Source: Chamaecrista fasciculata
Taxonomy: Eukaryota; Streptophyta; Magnoliopsida; Fabales; Fabaceae
Assembly (NCBI GenBank): GCA_003254925.1
Contig: QANZ01000202.1
Span: 71,191-135,190 of the forward strand
Reading direction: 5' to 3'
Length of the DNA: 64,000 nucleotides
Shown here: piece by piece, positions 35,601-48,319 of the stretch
Numbering within the stretch: position 1 is the stretch's first letter
Layout of the letters: each line of letters opens with the position of its first letter
The notes under the pieces: model-generated
Seen by the model: only the letters and a program-made list of their open reading frames with translations
Told to the model about the DNA's origin: nothing
Database searches by the model: none
Program-made: the position numbers and the translations under genes

Positions 35601-37710
35601 TAACTAAGTTATCTCTCAACATAGGGGAGAGTAATTTACTACAATATGTTATTATATTCTCAGTAAATTATTATCTGTGGCCATGGTCATTGTTTAATTG
35701 GAAGCATGGTAGTTTTCTAAGATGATCTGAAAAGAGATTTTCATTGTCATGCCATTTGTTTGTTTCTAACTCCTTGAGGCTGCTTGTGGTTCAATTTTTG
35801 CAGTTGTGGTATAGTTCAAACTGGTTCTTTCCTGACTGGTGCTGCCCCAAATGGTTTGTTTGGGCTTGGTATAGAAAACATATCGGTTCCTAGCATCTTA
35901 GCCAAACAAGGGCTCACTTCAAATTCTTTCTCAATGTGTTTCGGATATGATGGTGTTGGAAGAATCAGGTTTGGAGATAACGGCAGCTCAGACCAAGGAA
36001 AAACACCATTCAATCTTAGAGCATCGCAGTGAGTGGTCACTCTTTCTCACTCGTTCCTTTTGATCTAATAAGTAGAAACTTACCTTACATTCAGATTGGG
36101 ACAACTTCGAAACTAGAAAATTTTGTGTCTAGTTTTTGAACTAGTTATACTCATTTTCCTTGGGAACTACTTGTCTCAGCCCAACGTACAACGTCAGCAT
36201 CACCCAAATTATTGTGGGAGGAAAAGCAGTCGAGTTTGAGTTCTATGCAATTTTTGACTCTGGTACCTCATTTACATACCTAAACGATCCAGCTTATACA
36301 AAGATTACAAACAGCGTAAGTATTCTTTATGAATACTTCTGTTTTATGATGACACTGTTAGTTTCCTGTCCAGAGTTAAAATTTCTGTTATTTTGCAGTT
36401 TGATACCCTCGTCAAAGGAAAACGGTATTCATTTGGTTCTAGTGTTGATTTGCCCTTTGAGTATTGTTATGAGGACAATACAAGGTTCGGTTTTTTTGAG
36501 ACATTCTTCAGTTCTGTCCTTTTTCTTTTCAAACATATGCTGACTTTTTGTTCGTCTGCAGTTCAAATCAGACCAGTGTTGAACTCCCCACCTTGAATCT
36601 GACAATGAAAGGGGGAGACAGTTATTATGTTGCTGATCCGCTTATTGAGGTTATTATTGAGGTAGGACTTAAGGTCAGATCATTACTCCCCCCTATTGAA
36701 GCACTCACTTCAATGGTATATATATTATGTGAGAAAGAATTTCATGTATTATATCTCATCCTTCATCTAATTTTCCATTTTCTTTTTATGGTGATTTCCA
36801 GGATGGTAGCACTGCAACAACTGTAAAGACCGTAACTTGCCTTGCCATTGTGAAAAGTGACGACCTGAATATCATTGGCCGTATGTATCTAATTGAGTCT
36901 TTTAATAAAACATACAGGCTAAAGTGCACTTTTGGTCCCATATCTTTGGGTCATGTTGCAGAATTGATCTCATATTTTTTGGTCAGATTGCAGAATTGGT
37001 CCTATATCTTTGGGTTCGATGCATAATTGGTCTCAAATCTTTAGATCAGGTAGGACTGACGGTGAAACTTTCTGTAAAAATATGGGACCAATTCTGCAAC
37101 CTGACCAACAGATATAGGACCAAAAGTGACACGGGACCAAATCTGCAACTTTTTGCAAAGATATGGAACTAAAAGTGCAACAAAAAAAGTTATGGGACCA
37201 AATTGAGACCTGAGCAAAAGTTATAGAACTAAAAGTGTACTTTGACCAAACATCAAACATCAAATATCAGGCCAATATCCTTTATCACATCAATATTTGA
37301 CGAAAGCCATTCATGGTCCTTTATCTTCTTGCAGAGAACTTCATGACTGGTTACCGTATAGTCTTTGATCGTGAGAACATGATTCTGGGTTGGAAGAATA
37401 CCAGCTGTAAGTACATTCTCGTATCAATTTGGCATCCTTTGTTTTTTCATCTTCATGAACTGTTTTTAATTCCAATGATCTCCCAGGTTATGATGGGGAG
37501 GTGACGAACATATCGCCTATTTCGCCTGCGGTTTCTCCTTCTAACTCTCCTGCTGTTTCTCCTGCTATGGCTGTGAATCCTGAACCTTCATCAAGCATCT
37601 CCAACCAATCTGAAATTGTTAGGCCACAGACGCCTAATTACTCATCCAAAATGAAACCTTTTGCTTTGTCATTTCTAATGGTTCTTGTTCCACTTTTGAT
37701 CAAATTCTGA
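32643..37710 (+). CDS. Pepsin-like aspartyl protease, membrane-tailed (copy 2)
   Basis: Tandem paralogue of the protease at 20949. Exons: 32643-32956, 34036-34171, 34781-35016, 35804-36028, 36180-36315, 36399-36484, 36562-36661, 36802-36880, 37335-37406, 37487-37710, giving 535 codons. Exons 2, 3, 4, 5, 7 and 9 have exactly the same lengths as in copy 1 (136, 236, 225, 136, 100, 72), and all splice phases agree. Signal peptide about residues 1-28. Catalytic motifs LDTGSDLLWLPC (near 125) and FDSGTSFTYL (near 330) are intact. The tail is Ser/Pro-rich (repeated SPA/SPS) and ends in a hydrophobic GPI-like segment. Its introns are much longer than in copy 1: introns 1 and 8 carry TIR elements, and intron 3 carries an internal duplication. 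A TATA-like ctataaag lies near 32538. Confidence 0.92.
33009..33514. mobile_element. MULE-type TIR element in intron 1 of protease copy 2
   Basis: The left end (gccaaaatctcatttttgtc) is inverted at the right (gcaaaatgaggttttgacc). Sub-terminal words (aggaccaaaacggcattta and its inverse) also pair. No exact 9-bp target duplication is visible. Non-coding. It makes up about half of the 1079-base intron. Confidence 0.65.
35364..35655 (+). repeat. Diverged ~106-bp direct duplication in intron 3 of protease copy 2
   Basis: The segment at 35364-35470 (cacttatcttctaaattt ... atgttattat) recurs at about 35550-35655 (cacttatcttttaatttt ... atgttattat), with many substitutions but the same order of words, such as 'aaggcatgtaattaagt' against 'aaggcgtgtaactaagt'. 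The origin is unknown; it is not one of the TIR families. Confidence 0.6.
36917..37247. mobile_element. MULE-type TIR element in intron 8 of protease copy 2
   Basis: The left end (ggctaaagtgcacttttgg) is inverted at the right (aaaagtgtactttgacc). Flanking 9-mers 'aaacataca' (36908-36916) and 'aaacatcaa' (37248-37256) agree at 7 of 9 positions, consistent with an aged target duplication. The interior is a series of 'gaccaattctgcaac' style words in both orientations. Non-coding. Confidence 0.7.
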
Positions 37711-40700
37711 TAATTTTTTTGAGGTCTATTTAATCTTGTATTATTTAAAGGGTTAGCCATTATGCTATGGCTGACTACACAAGGGAAGCATTATTCTTCC
37801 CTAATTTTTACATCAGGTTTGTAAATAATATAATTAGTATAGGCATAAACCACAGATAACAGCATTCTTAATAGTGCTGAGTTAATTTGGTCCCTAGGTC
37901 TCAATAAAAATGCAGATTGCCAAACATATATCAAACTACAATCGAACTAGTTTTGTAGAGATTGGCAATTTTTTCGTATACTGATTTGTCTAGAAGGTCC
38001 TCACTTTTACTAAATGACACAATAAATATAGATGTATTTGGGTCATTTGATTATAAATTTACCTGTATTGTGATGTAAGATGGAAATTTATAGCATTTAG
38101 AGGAAAATGTGAAGTTGTTAGAATCGGAGAGAATAAAAATAAATGGATCACATAAGTTTGGTGGTCGAATTTTAAAGTTTCTTCATTCTATCTCTCTAAT
38201 TTTACCAAGTAATTGTATCTCTCAAGATGTAGATTGTAGAGAATCCGTGATGACTCCGGAGGCCTTGTGGCATTTGGCATTATAGCTTTTCTTTTCATTT
38301 TTTAAAATATGGTGGGTTTTCTAAATCCAACAAGTTAGGCAAGCCTCACTGACTACCACAAGAACTCAAATCTCAAATGATCAAGAGAAGAATCAGAGTT
38401 TAATCAGTCATATTGAGTTTAGCGGAAGAGATTAGTATATAGTAAACATAGGTAATTTACATTTAGTGTTAAATAAGATCTTGAATAAGATTATATCTTT
38501 TTTTGGTCTGAAAATAAGATTATATCTTTAGTAAAAGATATCTTTGACAAAAAAAAATTAGAATTTGCTGAGTATATTTTATTGTGCTAGTCTATCTAAG
38601 TTCCTTCCCCATGATTCCTGAGTATAATAATTTACTTATTTTATTCTATTCCCATTAAGGAAGTAAATTAGTAAATTATTGAACCCACACGATATTTTTT
38701 TTTTTAAAAAAGCTTTAAAATATATCAAATTTGAATCCACACAATATTTTTTGTGACATTTTGATTGATTAAAAAATTTAAAAAAAAAAAGTTGAAGGAA
38801 TTATAAAAAGATAAATAAAATAAAATAAAATTTTATAAAGTTAAATCAAGAGAGAAATTACAAAAAGAAAAAGTGAGATATTTTACCCAAATAAAAAAGG
38901 TCAAAAACCTATTTTGATATGTAATGTTTACTCTAAGTCCCGTTTTGGTCCCTATTATTTTCTTTGTTCTATTTTGGTATTTAATATTTTTGAAACGTTT
39001 TATCATTGGTCCATAACTACTGAATAATATCATATTTCTCTCATTTTAAACTCGAATGCGATTAAATAAGATCTACGAGTTAAATTTGATGAGTTCTTTC
39101 TTTACTCAAACAAATTTTCATCAAATGAGATCAAATCAAACATAAAATCAAACCCGCAAATGAGCTGCTTATTTCATAAGTTTGATCATATTTTCAAGTT
39201 TCAAGTCCAAATGTAATGGAACAAGTTCTTTCTTTATTTAGTTGGAAACGTTGACAAACGAGGTCAAATAATAATCTAAAAGTTAATATTAATATTTTGA
39301 CTAAACTTACTTTCTTTGTTTCGACTAATTGAAATTTGATTCAAATTGAACATCTAGTTATAAGTCACAAACTCTTGAATTCAAAATTTTATTTAAATAA
39401 TATCAAATTGTTTAACACTTAAACTAATCACACGCTGATAAATGAGCAACTTAGATAGTTAGATTGCACACTATAGACACTACCAAAAAACAAATGGCGG
39501 AACACTCAATACAAACAATCCAATTTCATTGTTATATCAATTTTCTTTCTTTGATAAACTAGTGCTTAAAGGGTACGTCATCTCTATTTTTCTTTTTGAG
39601 TTTAATTCTTTATTTTTGCCAGAAACACAGACTTGTGGTGCTTGATTGTAATTCGCTTCATCACGTTTACGTTACATGAATGAATGCCAGAAAACCAAGG
39701 TTGGTTGTTTCTGTATGTGCTTTTGGCTCCATGTTAGCCAGAAAGAGAGAGGAAGGTTCATAGAGGAAAGTGATCATTCAGGTCTCAAATAGTCTTTATT
39801 TATCGTCGTTAATAAAGACTTGGAATTAAAGCTTTAGGCGACAAAAATAACGACTTGGATAGCTCGACCTTAACTACCTACACGTATTATATTCTTCCAC
39901 GTTGGTAAACATCCAACAAGAGTATCTAATGGTTGATTTGGTTAGTTCTGAGAAGACCTTTCTCCAACTGAAATGCCAAATTATTTCATCACAGAAATAA
40001 AAGCCAATTACAGAAAGCTCATACGAAAATTCAGAGTAAATTGTTGATTTCATCTTTGAATGATAAAAACTTTCAAGGCTAACTAAGTATCTTCAGCCTT
40101 CCATTCTGCTAAGGGACTATATAGAAAGGGTCCTATTATGGAGAAGCAAATTGAAAATTATTCATCTTTTAAAAACGAAATGATTTTATGACACTTGACA
40201 TTTCACCTCCTTTCAAATGAGGACAATCCCATAAAGTAATCTAATCATTTTATGCCTCATGAATCATTAAGCGTGATAATACAAGATTATCATTCATCAT
40301 CACTTATCAAGATCATGAGTGCAGAAGAGAAAGACGGACTATTATGATACATCTCACAAAAAGGAATAAGAAAAAGTAATAATAATGACAACCAAAATAA
40401 ATAAAGCACCGTAAGGCACAACAACTATCAGCAGTTTCAACCAGCAGTCTACATAGAAATAATTAAAACTAACTATATAAATTGATTCCTAGAAGATACA
40501 CAAATAATAATTCAATCTCTAAAAGTCGGATTCATACTATTTAACCACTCACAATCATGAAACCAATACATTTTAATCCCTTTGTCCCTACAAAGTCAAT
40601 ATAAAATAGGCAACAAAGCTGTATTACCTCCGAACTTTCAAGAACTAAAGTGTATAATCTAAATTTTCAAAAATTAAGTTGTTTACTGATGTATAATGTA

Positions 40701-40850
40701 GAGCCTAAGTTGTATGTTTACTAATTATTCAAAGCTGTCTTTTGGTAATCAGAATGCTTAAACGTTACTACACCATTGACAGTACTGCTTAACTAATTGA
40801 CTATGTGGGGCCACGTACATAATCCAGTCAATAACTAATCAATTTTCTCT
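37711..40850. other. Intergenic region before the peroxidase, with TIR remnant
   Basis: AT-rich, no gene seen. Between about 38897 and 39300, family B words occur (ggtcaaaaacctattttgat, cccgttttggtccctatt, aacgaggtcaaataat), so a one-ended or decayed element is present. The remainder, including 39.5-40.8 kb, shows nothing I can assign. Confidence 0.5.
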
Positions 40851-40851
40851 C

Positions 40852-40859
40852 TATAAAAA
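40852..40859 (+). promoter_or_regulatory. TATA box of the peroxidase gene
   Basis: 'tataaaaa' lies 72 bases upstream of the start codon, following a pyrimidine-rich stretch (ttttctctc). The position predicts a short leader of about 40 bases. Confidence 0.6.
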
Positions 40860-40923
40860 CCTGCATTATCCATCTTTGGTTTCCACAGCCAAAAGCCAAA
40901 GATTATTGAGTGTTCTTATTAAC

Positions 40924-42234
<1,311 letters not shown>

Positions 42235-42284
42235 GAAACATATCTTACTATGTAGTATCGTTTAAGACAATCTGTGAATTTCAC

Positions 42285-42290
42285 AATAAA
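42285..42290 (+). terminator. Poly(A) signal of the peroxidase gene
   Basis: AATAAA lies 51 bases after the stop codon in AT-rich sequence, well placed for 3' end formation. Confidence 0.5.
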
Positions 42291-43262
42291 ACAATTGAAA
42301 GCTGTGTGTCATATTTAAAAGATAGCAAGAAATTTCTTACCTTGTCTCAATGCCAGGACAGGATTTTGTCTAATTGTAAAGAATATAAGTGTGTATTCAT
42401 AAAATGTATGATGCAGTTCGCATATTAATCTAAGAAGGGAAAGAAAAGCCATATTATCATGATTTGAGAGAATAAAGAACACTCTTAAACTGCAGAGCCT
42501 CTCCAATCTTGTAATCTGTGAACCATTCTATAAATTCTACTGAATTAAACCAATCCAACTAAATAAAGGCAGTTTCAAAGTGAAGATTGCGAGTAAAAAA
42601 TCCACAATATATGTGGTTTGTTTTTAAAACATCCATGTTCTTTTTTCTGTTTTTCGTAACCACGTTAAAGTGCTCCTATATTCATGTTAATGGTTTTAAA
42701 GAAATAAGGCTGAAATATTGTAAGAAATGCAACCATTTCTATTGCCCAAAAAAAAAAACACAAGTTCTTAGGGACCAAAATAATTACACAGGATTTGGGG
42801 CTTTCGGCTAATCCATTTCACAGTAGCACAAATATCAATGCAATGATATCAATACAAAGAATCTTTGAGTATATCAAAATTCAAAACAAACCCAAATTGT
42901 ATTTTTGAAGCTTTCAAATTTTAATCCTAGAGAAATCTTCAATTTTTCAGTGCTTAAGTCAAACATAGCAGCAAGCAACAAAAAAATATAGAGGGAAATC
43001 CAACTAGGGCACTACTTCTAAGACAAGGCGGAGAAGAATTTTATCTGGTTAACCATTTTTAACTGGCACTTCTCTTGGTTGAACATGTTACATATTAATC
43101 ACAGTAAGCTAAGTAAACATTAATTTAGATGGTTAGCTGCGTTGCGTGAAAGAGATGGAGCCTGAAAGGAACAAGCACCAACATGGCAACAGTAACATTT
43201 TCAAATAACTTCTAATTCTAGTTGTTATTTCAAAACTGTAAGTTACACCATGCATTATCTTT
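42291..43262. other. Spacer between convergent genes
   Basis: This holds the peroxidase 3' flank and the methyltransferase 3' UTR. No other coding or repeat signal is seen. Confidence 0.5.
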
Positions 43263-44675
43263 TCAGTTAAGAGCAATTTCTGCCAATTGAATGTTGCCAC
43301 TTAGCTTAGATGACTTCGAGGATGGCAGGAAAGAAAACCCATCAAGAAGCTTCACACACTTCAAGCCCCATTTTACCATCAAAAACTCAATAAGGTGATG
43401 CCCACTGCACATGTTTTAATGGATAAATTAAAATACAAAGAAAATCATATATTTTGTAGAGCTAGTATGAAGTTGCATCTCAAGCAGCAAAGCATAATAC
43501 AGATTACATTTTAAAATGTACCTTCGATTATGATATGAAGTTATAAAAGTTGACCCTGGAGAATTTTGAAGCAGGAATGTCACAGTAGCAAAAAGGTCAT
43601 CAAAGGCTGAGCAATATCAAAGGAATCAATGTTTGAGATCAATCTGTAGAAGAAAGCAGATAAACAACAGAAAGAGCATATTTTCTCACCACGTGAGTCA
43701 TATAACACATCAGCCCCAAGAATAATCTTTGGCTGTAAACTGAATATTGATGCATCCCACACTCCCCAAGTCAATCCCAATACCTATAAAATAAAAGGAA
43801 ATCCATTGAAGCAATGAAGACAGTATGCTTTGTAAAATCTCATTGTCATGCCCGAGGTATATTGTACATGTAAAGAAACGGCAGTAAGATTCGGGCTTAT
43901 GTATCCTTTCCTTTAGAAAATATACATTAGACACAGAAAAGACAAAATCATTATATTGCATTGCAACAATACAACATTAAGTTGTCAAGTCAAAGCAAAT
44001 TTTCGGCAGATGGCTTATAAAAGCTGGAAAAGATGATGGCTTACATTGCATTTAAGTTTATTCAAGTCACACACCCTACTCATGTTGTCAAGTACCTGCA
44101 GTGTCCAACAAAACTATAACTTAGCTAACAGATATAGAAAATCCAACTATTGAAACAGACAGTACATAGCAGTCACAAAAGATGGAGCATGAACACGCTT
44201 CCTTTTATAATGTATTGTATTTCTTTATTTTTTTAATTCATCTCCAAGGACCAGGCCAGCTCAACAAATAAATTCACATTTTCAGCAGAGAATAGTTACA
44301 TAACCAATTACTATTATAATTAAAATTATGCTACCAATAAAAGTCAAGGTGCCAAACAACAAATCCCATAAGCCATTAGATTTGGAAGGTATTAACTATT
44401 ATTGATTTTTAGTCAAAACTTCATTTTGGCCTCAAACTATAGAATGAATTTGTTAGAAACTGCACTAGTATTACTAGTATTGATAAAATGGGGTGCCTCA
44501 AATACTGAACCACCAATACAAACCAGAAAACAAACCAGAAAAATAGTAAAGACAACATAAAATATTCTGGCATTGGAACCGCCATCTCTCACTAAACCAA
44601 GTCTCTAATATTTTCCCTGCATTTCCACCAAGACCATTTGCCTCTATATTAGCAAAACCGACAGCAACTCATTTA

Positions 44676-44731
<56 letters not shown>

Positions 44732-46111
44732 GAAACCTTTGTCTTTTCTGCATTAGGCCCAACTTCTGCAGGTCCAGCCCTTTCCTTCTCTTCTTTCCCT
44801 CTGATATTATATAATATAATTATATTATTTACTGTGGGTCCATTATTACCCCACCCCAACAAGTTTCACCTTGTCCTCAAGGTGAAAATGAAGTTGGAAT
44901 GGAATTACTTCATGTTTCCCTCATGTATTCGTAAGCTTTGCTAAGCCAGCACCCTTGACAAGAACTTTTCCATGTGCATCAGGGAATTTTTTAACCTTGC
45001 AGACATCCGTTAGCTGCTCTTGCAATTCCAACTCCTTAATCAATGAAGGTGGAATTTTTCGTGATGTTGCAGTGGATAAATGAGATCTTAATTTGTAGGA
45101 TTGTATGCCATGGTGATGTTCTCCTTCTTTGATTAAGTGTTCAATTCAGAAATAACGACAGAAATTACACATAATTATGTTTTGGATTAACGGTGTAACA
45201 AATAAAAAAATTCGAATACCAAAACAGGGAAATAAATAANTCCTTCTTTGATTAAGTGTTCAATTCAGAAATAACGACAGAAATTACACATAATTATGTT
45301 TTGGATTAACGGTGTAACAAATAAAAAAATTCGAATACCAAAACAGGGAAATAAATAAAAGCTTGAGCACCAAAATGGAAGTCACCCCAGGCCTAAGTGA
45401 AGTTTTGACCTTGATTTTCTTTTTTCCCCGACCAATAATAACTACCATTGATTTAACTACATGAGTGTGGCCTAGTGGTAACCTAATGGTGGGGGTTCGA
45501 ATTTCACCCTTGGTATGGAAAGCATTATGTGACTAGTCCCAATGTGGATACCCTGGTTTATATATATAAAAAAAATAACTAACATTGATTGACTTTAAAG
45601 TTTAAACAATATGCAGTACCTCTAACCTACTGGAGTCATCAGTAAGAGTGACATCAGCTCCCACTTTGGCAGCAATCAAACCAGGCAAGGAAGTTCCTGC
45701 ACCAAGCTGCACGATAACATAGCAATTAGATGAATAATCCATAAATATGGAGTATCTCAACCAATCCATGAATTAAAAGCAAAGGAACCTCGACAACACT
45801 TGTTCGAGAAAACCGTTGACGTTGTTGCCAAACATACTCGGCCAGAACTATACTGCAGGGCCAGACGAATAGGCCATAGTCCTCCTTCATATTCTGTGAA
45901 AATTCCCAAAAATACGGAGATATCATAACGAGATGCAGTTAGGTTTCAAATTTAGAGCCCTACCCTATTTCTTCGAATTGAAGGAGGGAAAATGGAGGAC
46001 CTCGATGATAGAGATGCACAAATCCGGCTCGTCAGGTTCATCGCCGAAATAATGCCGAGAAATGGTCGTCATGTTGTGAAGAATTGGCTCAGTAGATTCA
46101 TTGCCTTCCAT
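43263..46111 (-). CDS. METTL23: METTL23-like protein methyltransferase
   Basis: Seven-beta-strand, SAM-dependent methyltransferase of the METTL23 group; the human member acts on protein arginine (family knowledge), while the plant substrate is unclear. On the minus strand the exons are 46111-46001, 45893-45789, 45706-45620, 44095-44045, 43783-43690, 43606-43522 and 43404-43263, giving 224 codons. Visible: the N-terminal MKEDYGLFVWPCSIVLAEY block, SAM-binding motif I (VELGAGTSLPG, about residues 71-81), the following acidic TDD, LGADVLYDS near residue 139, and SYHNRSGHH with GNIQLAEI near the end. The ATG at 46111 is the first in frame; MTTISRHYF (14 codons later) is an alternative start matching shorter relatives. 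Intron 3 (44096-45619) is swollen by a CT repeat, a false assembly duplication and a SINE. Confidence 0.88.
44679..44726. repeat. (CT)n microsatellite
   Basis: About 48 bases of uninterrupted TC dinucleotides in intron 3 of the METTL23-like gene (GA on the gene's strand). Confidence 0.95.
45122..45358. other. Exact 118-bp duplication around a single N (assembly join)
   Basis: Bases 45122-45239 and 45241-45358 are identical and are separated only by the N at 45240. This is what an unmerged contig overlap looks like, so the second copy is probably not in the genome. The sequence itself is part of a TIR-element remnant (gtgtaacaaataaaaaaattc, then accaaaatggaagtc) that ends near 45415. Confidence 0.85.
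45454..45573 (+). mobile_element. tRNA-derived SINE in METTL23 intron 3
   Basis: A 120-base insertion has Pol III internal promoter boxes: A box 'tggcctagtgg' (45468-45478) and B box 'ggttcgaattt' (45494-45504). It ends in a TA/A-rich tail. It is flanked by 17-base direct repeats, 'aataactaccattgatt' at 45437-45453 and 'aataactaacattgatt' at 45574-45590, which differ at one base. Internal tRNA-type promoter, A-rich tail and long target duplication together define a SINE. It is antisense to the host gene. The family cannot be named from memory. Confidence 0.8.
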
Positions 46112-46224
46112 ATCTCTCAAAATTTTGGAACTGCGTTCCAAAATTTTCAAAAGTCGTTGTATTCTACTCTACCTCTTCGCTAGTTCGCTCTGAATTTTCG
46201 GGTTCTCAGATTAATAATTCTGGG

Positions 46225-47000
46225 TCAAAAACTCAATTTGGTCCTTGATTTTAACCTCAAAATTCTGTTTTGATCCATAATATTTTTTTGTTATGGTTTG
46301 GTCCTTAATGTTTTCAAGAAATTCTATTTTGATCCCTAACTATTGAATATGTTTATATCTTTCTTGTTTCGAGTCTAAATGTAATGAAATTAAAGCTACA
46401 AATTGCTCTTGATGAATTCTTTCTCTTCCTAGTCGGAATTGTCAACAAACAAAGTTAAATTGAACACAAAATTGAGTTTGAATGTGGGTCTCTCGTTTCA
46501 TGAAATTGATCATATCTTTCTCGTTTTAAGTTTGAATATGATGAAATCAAAACTATGAGTTACTTTTGATGAACTCTATTTCTATTCAGTTGGGGCTATC
46601 GACAATCGAAATCAAATAGTACTCATAAGTTTGATATTAATGTTTTGACCAAACTCAATTTTGAAGTACTATTTCACCTTATTTATCAATGTCCCCGATT
46701 AAACAAAGAAATAACTCTTCAAGAATAATTTGTAGTTTCTGTTAAGTTATTTTCGGTTTGATAATGTGATTATATCTCTCTCATTTTAAGTTCGAATACG
46801 ACGAGTATAGAATTACATGTTGCTTTTGTTAAGTTTTTTTTTTCTATTCATTTGACTTTGTTAGCAAACAAAATCAAATCAGATTCCAAAAGTGAGCTGC
46901 TTCACGGTTAGATGGGTTAAGTTGTCTATTTCTTTCTCGTTTTAAATTCGAATGTAACAAATTTGAAACCTAAATTGTCAAATTCGAGAGTTTAAGTCAA
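46225..47000. mobile_element. Family B TIR element remnant
   Basis: The left end reads gggtcaaaaactcaatttgg and then tccttg. The interior repeats family B blocks (gatgaattctttctcttcc, tttgatgaactctatttct). No inverted right terminus or target duplication could be fixed, and similar words continue weakly to about 47.8 kb. The rest of 46112-48319 is AT-rich. A short GC-richer patch (acgacgccgtttgg) near 48037 is a common type of plant promoter-proximal word. Confidence 0.5.
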
Positions 47001-48319
47001 CTCGAAGAGAGGGTAAACTTGAATTGTAAACTCATAAGAGTTTATCTAATTTAAATATTCATGATATAATTTACACTTATATGCCATTTACTTAACTGTA
47101 AATTTAAATAAAGTAAACACAAATATGCCTCTTTTTACATAAATAACATTATTTGTAGTTTGTAGACTTGTTTCATTTTAAATCTGTGTACTCCACAGTC
47201 CTCGTGAGTCATACACTCGTACATAATTCTAAATATTTCAAACATGATAAAATATATACCGATAAGTCCTTGTAGGTTTCAGAAGATAATTTGAATTTTA
47301 TTCTTCTAATTGTATATATATAATATCTTTATTATTTGGGTGGTGTTTTAGGGCAGAAATTTAAAAAAGAAGTGAACTCGGAGAGTTTGCTGCAAAATTT
47401 TGAGTTCATACAAATTTAGCGGTTTGATTTGAGTTCACTGATTTCTGAGTTTGTGTGCGAATTGACTCAAAAATGAAGGGTGAAATCACCGAATTTATGA
47501 GTTAATTCTAGAGTTTAACAACCATATTTAAATTGTGTCACTCTTAAAGAATTTGTTCTATATTCAATTGAGACCATTGACAAATAAAATCAAGTTACAC
47601 CTCAAAAGTGAGTTTTCATAAATTTTCATTTTTAGCCTCAAACTCGCTTTCGGAGGGTGATTTAGTCTAATTTGTCAATGATTCTAACTAAACAAAAAAA
47701 TAACTCCTCAAGAATAACATATAACTCCAAACTCGCGCATTCAAATTTGAAACAAGAAATATATGAGTAATTTTATCATTTAAACGAGCGACTTTCATGA
47801 TTCAATTTTATCTTATTTATTGATATTTTAACCGAATAGAAAAATAATTTATAAAAAACAACTTTATTTCTAAACTTATGGTACTCAAACTTAAAATGAG
47901 AAATATATTTTTATATTCAATATTTTAAAATAAAAAAATATATAAAATTAATATAAAATATTTAAGACTAATTTAAATTTTACCTCATATTTCTTTGATC
48001 AATTTTAATATTAGACTCTTCAAATTAAATACTGAACGACGCCGTTTGGAGACTGAAGTGAAAAACCATCGGACGTACAAAAAGCCATTAGTACAGATCC
48101 AACGGCTGTGAGAGCGAGTGGGGTCCTAAAGCGCCAGCACAACAAAATTTCATAATCATCAGACATCATGTATGTTAATTCCATCATTTTCATTTCTTTC
48201 TCTTTCTTCCTTTTGTTTTGCTTGTTTTCCGGATTTCTTCCATTTCTACCCTTTCTCGAATCCACTTCAATCTTCTTCTTCACTCACTGAACTCTCAAGT
48301 TCGCACCTCTTGCTTAATC

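Noticed and set aside
45464-45510. A possible tRNA gene suggested by A and B boxes
   Set aside because: No acceptor stem or cloverleaf can be formed, and the 17-bp target duplication around a 120-base body shows a SINE.
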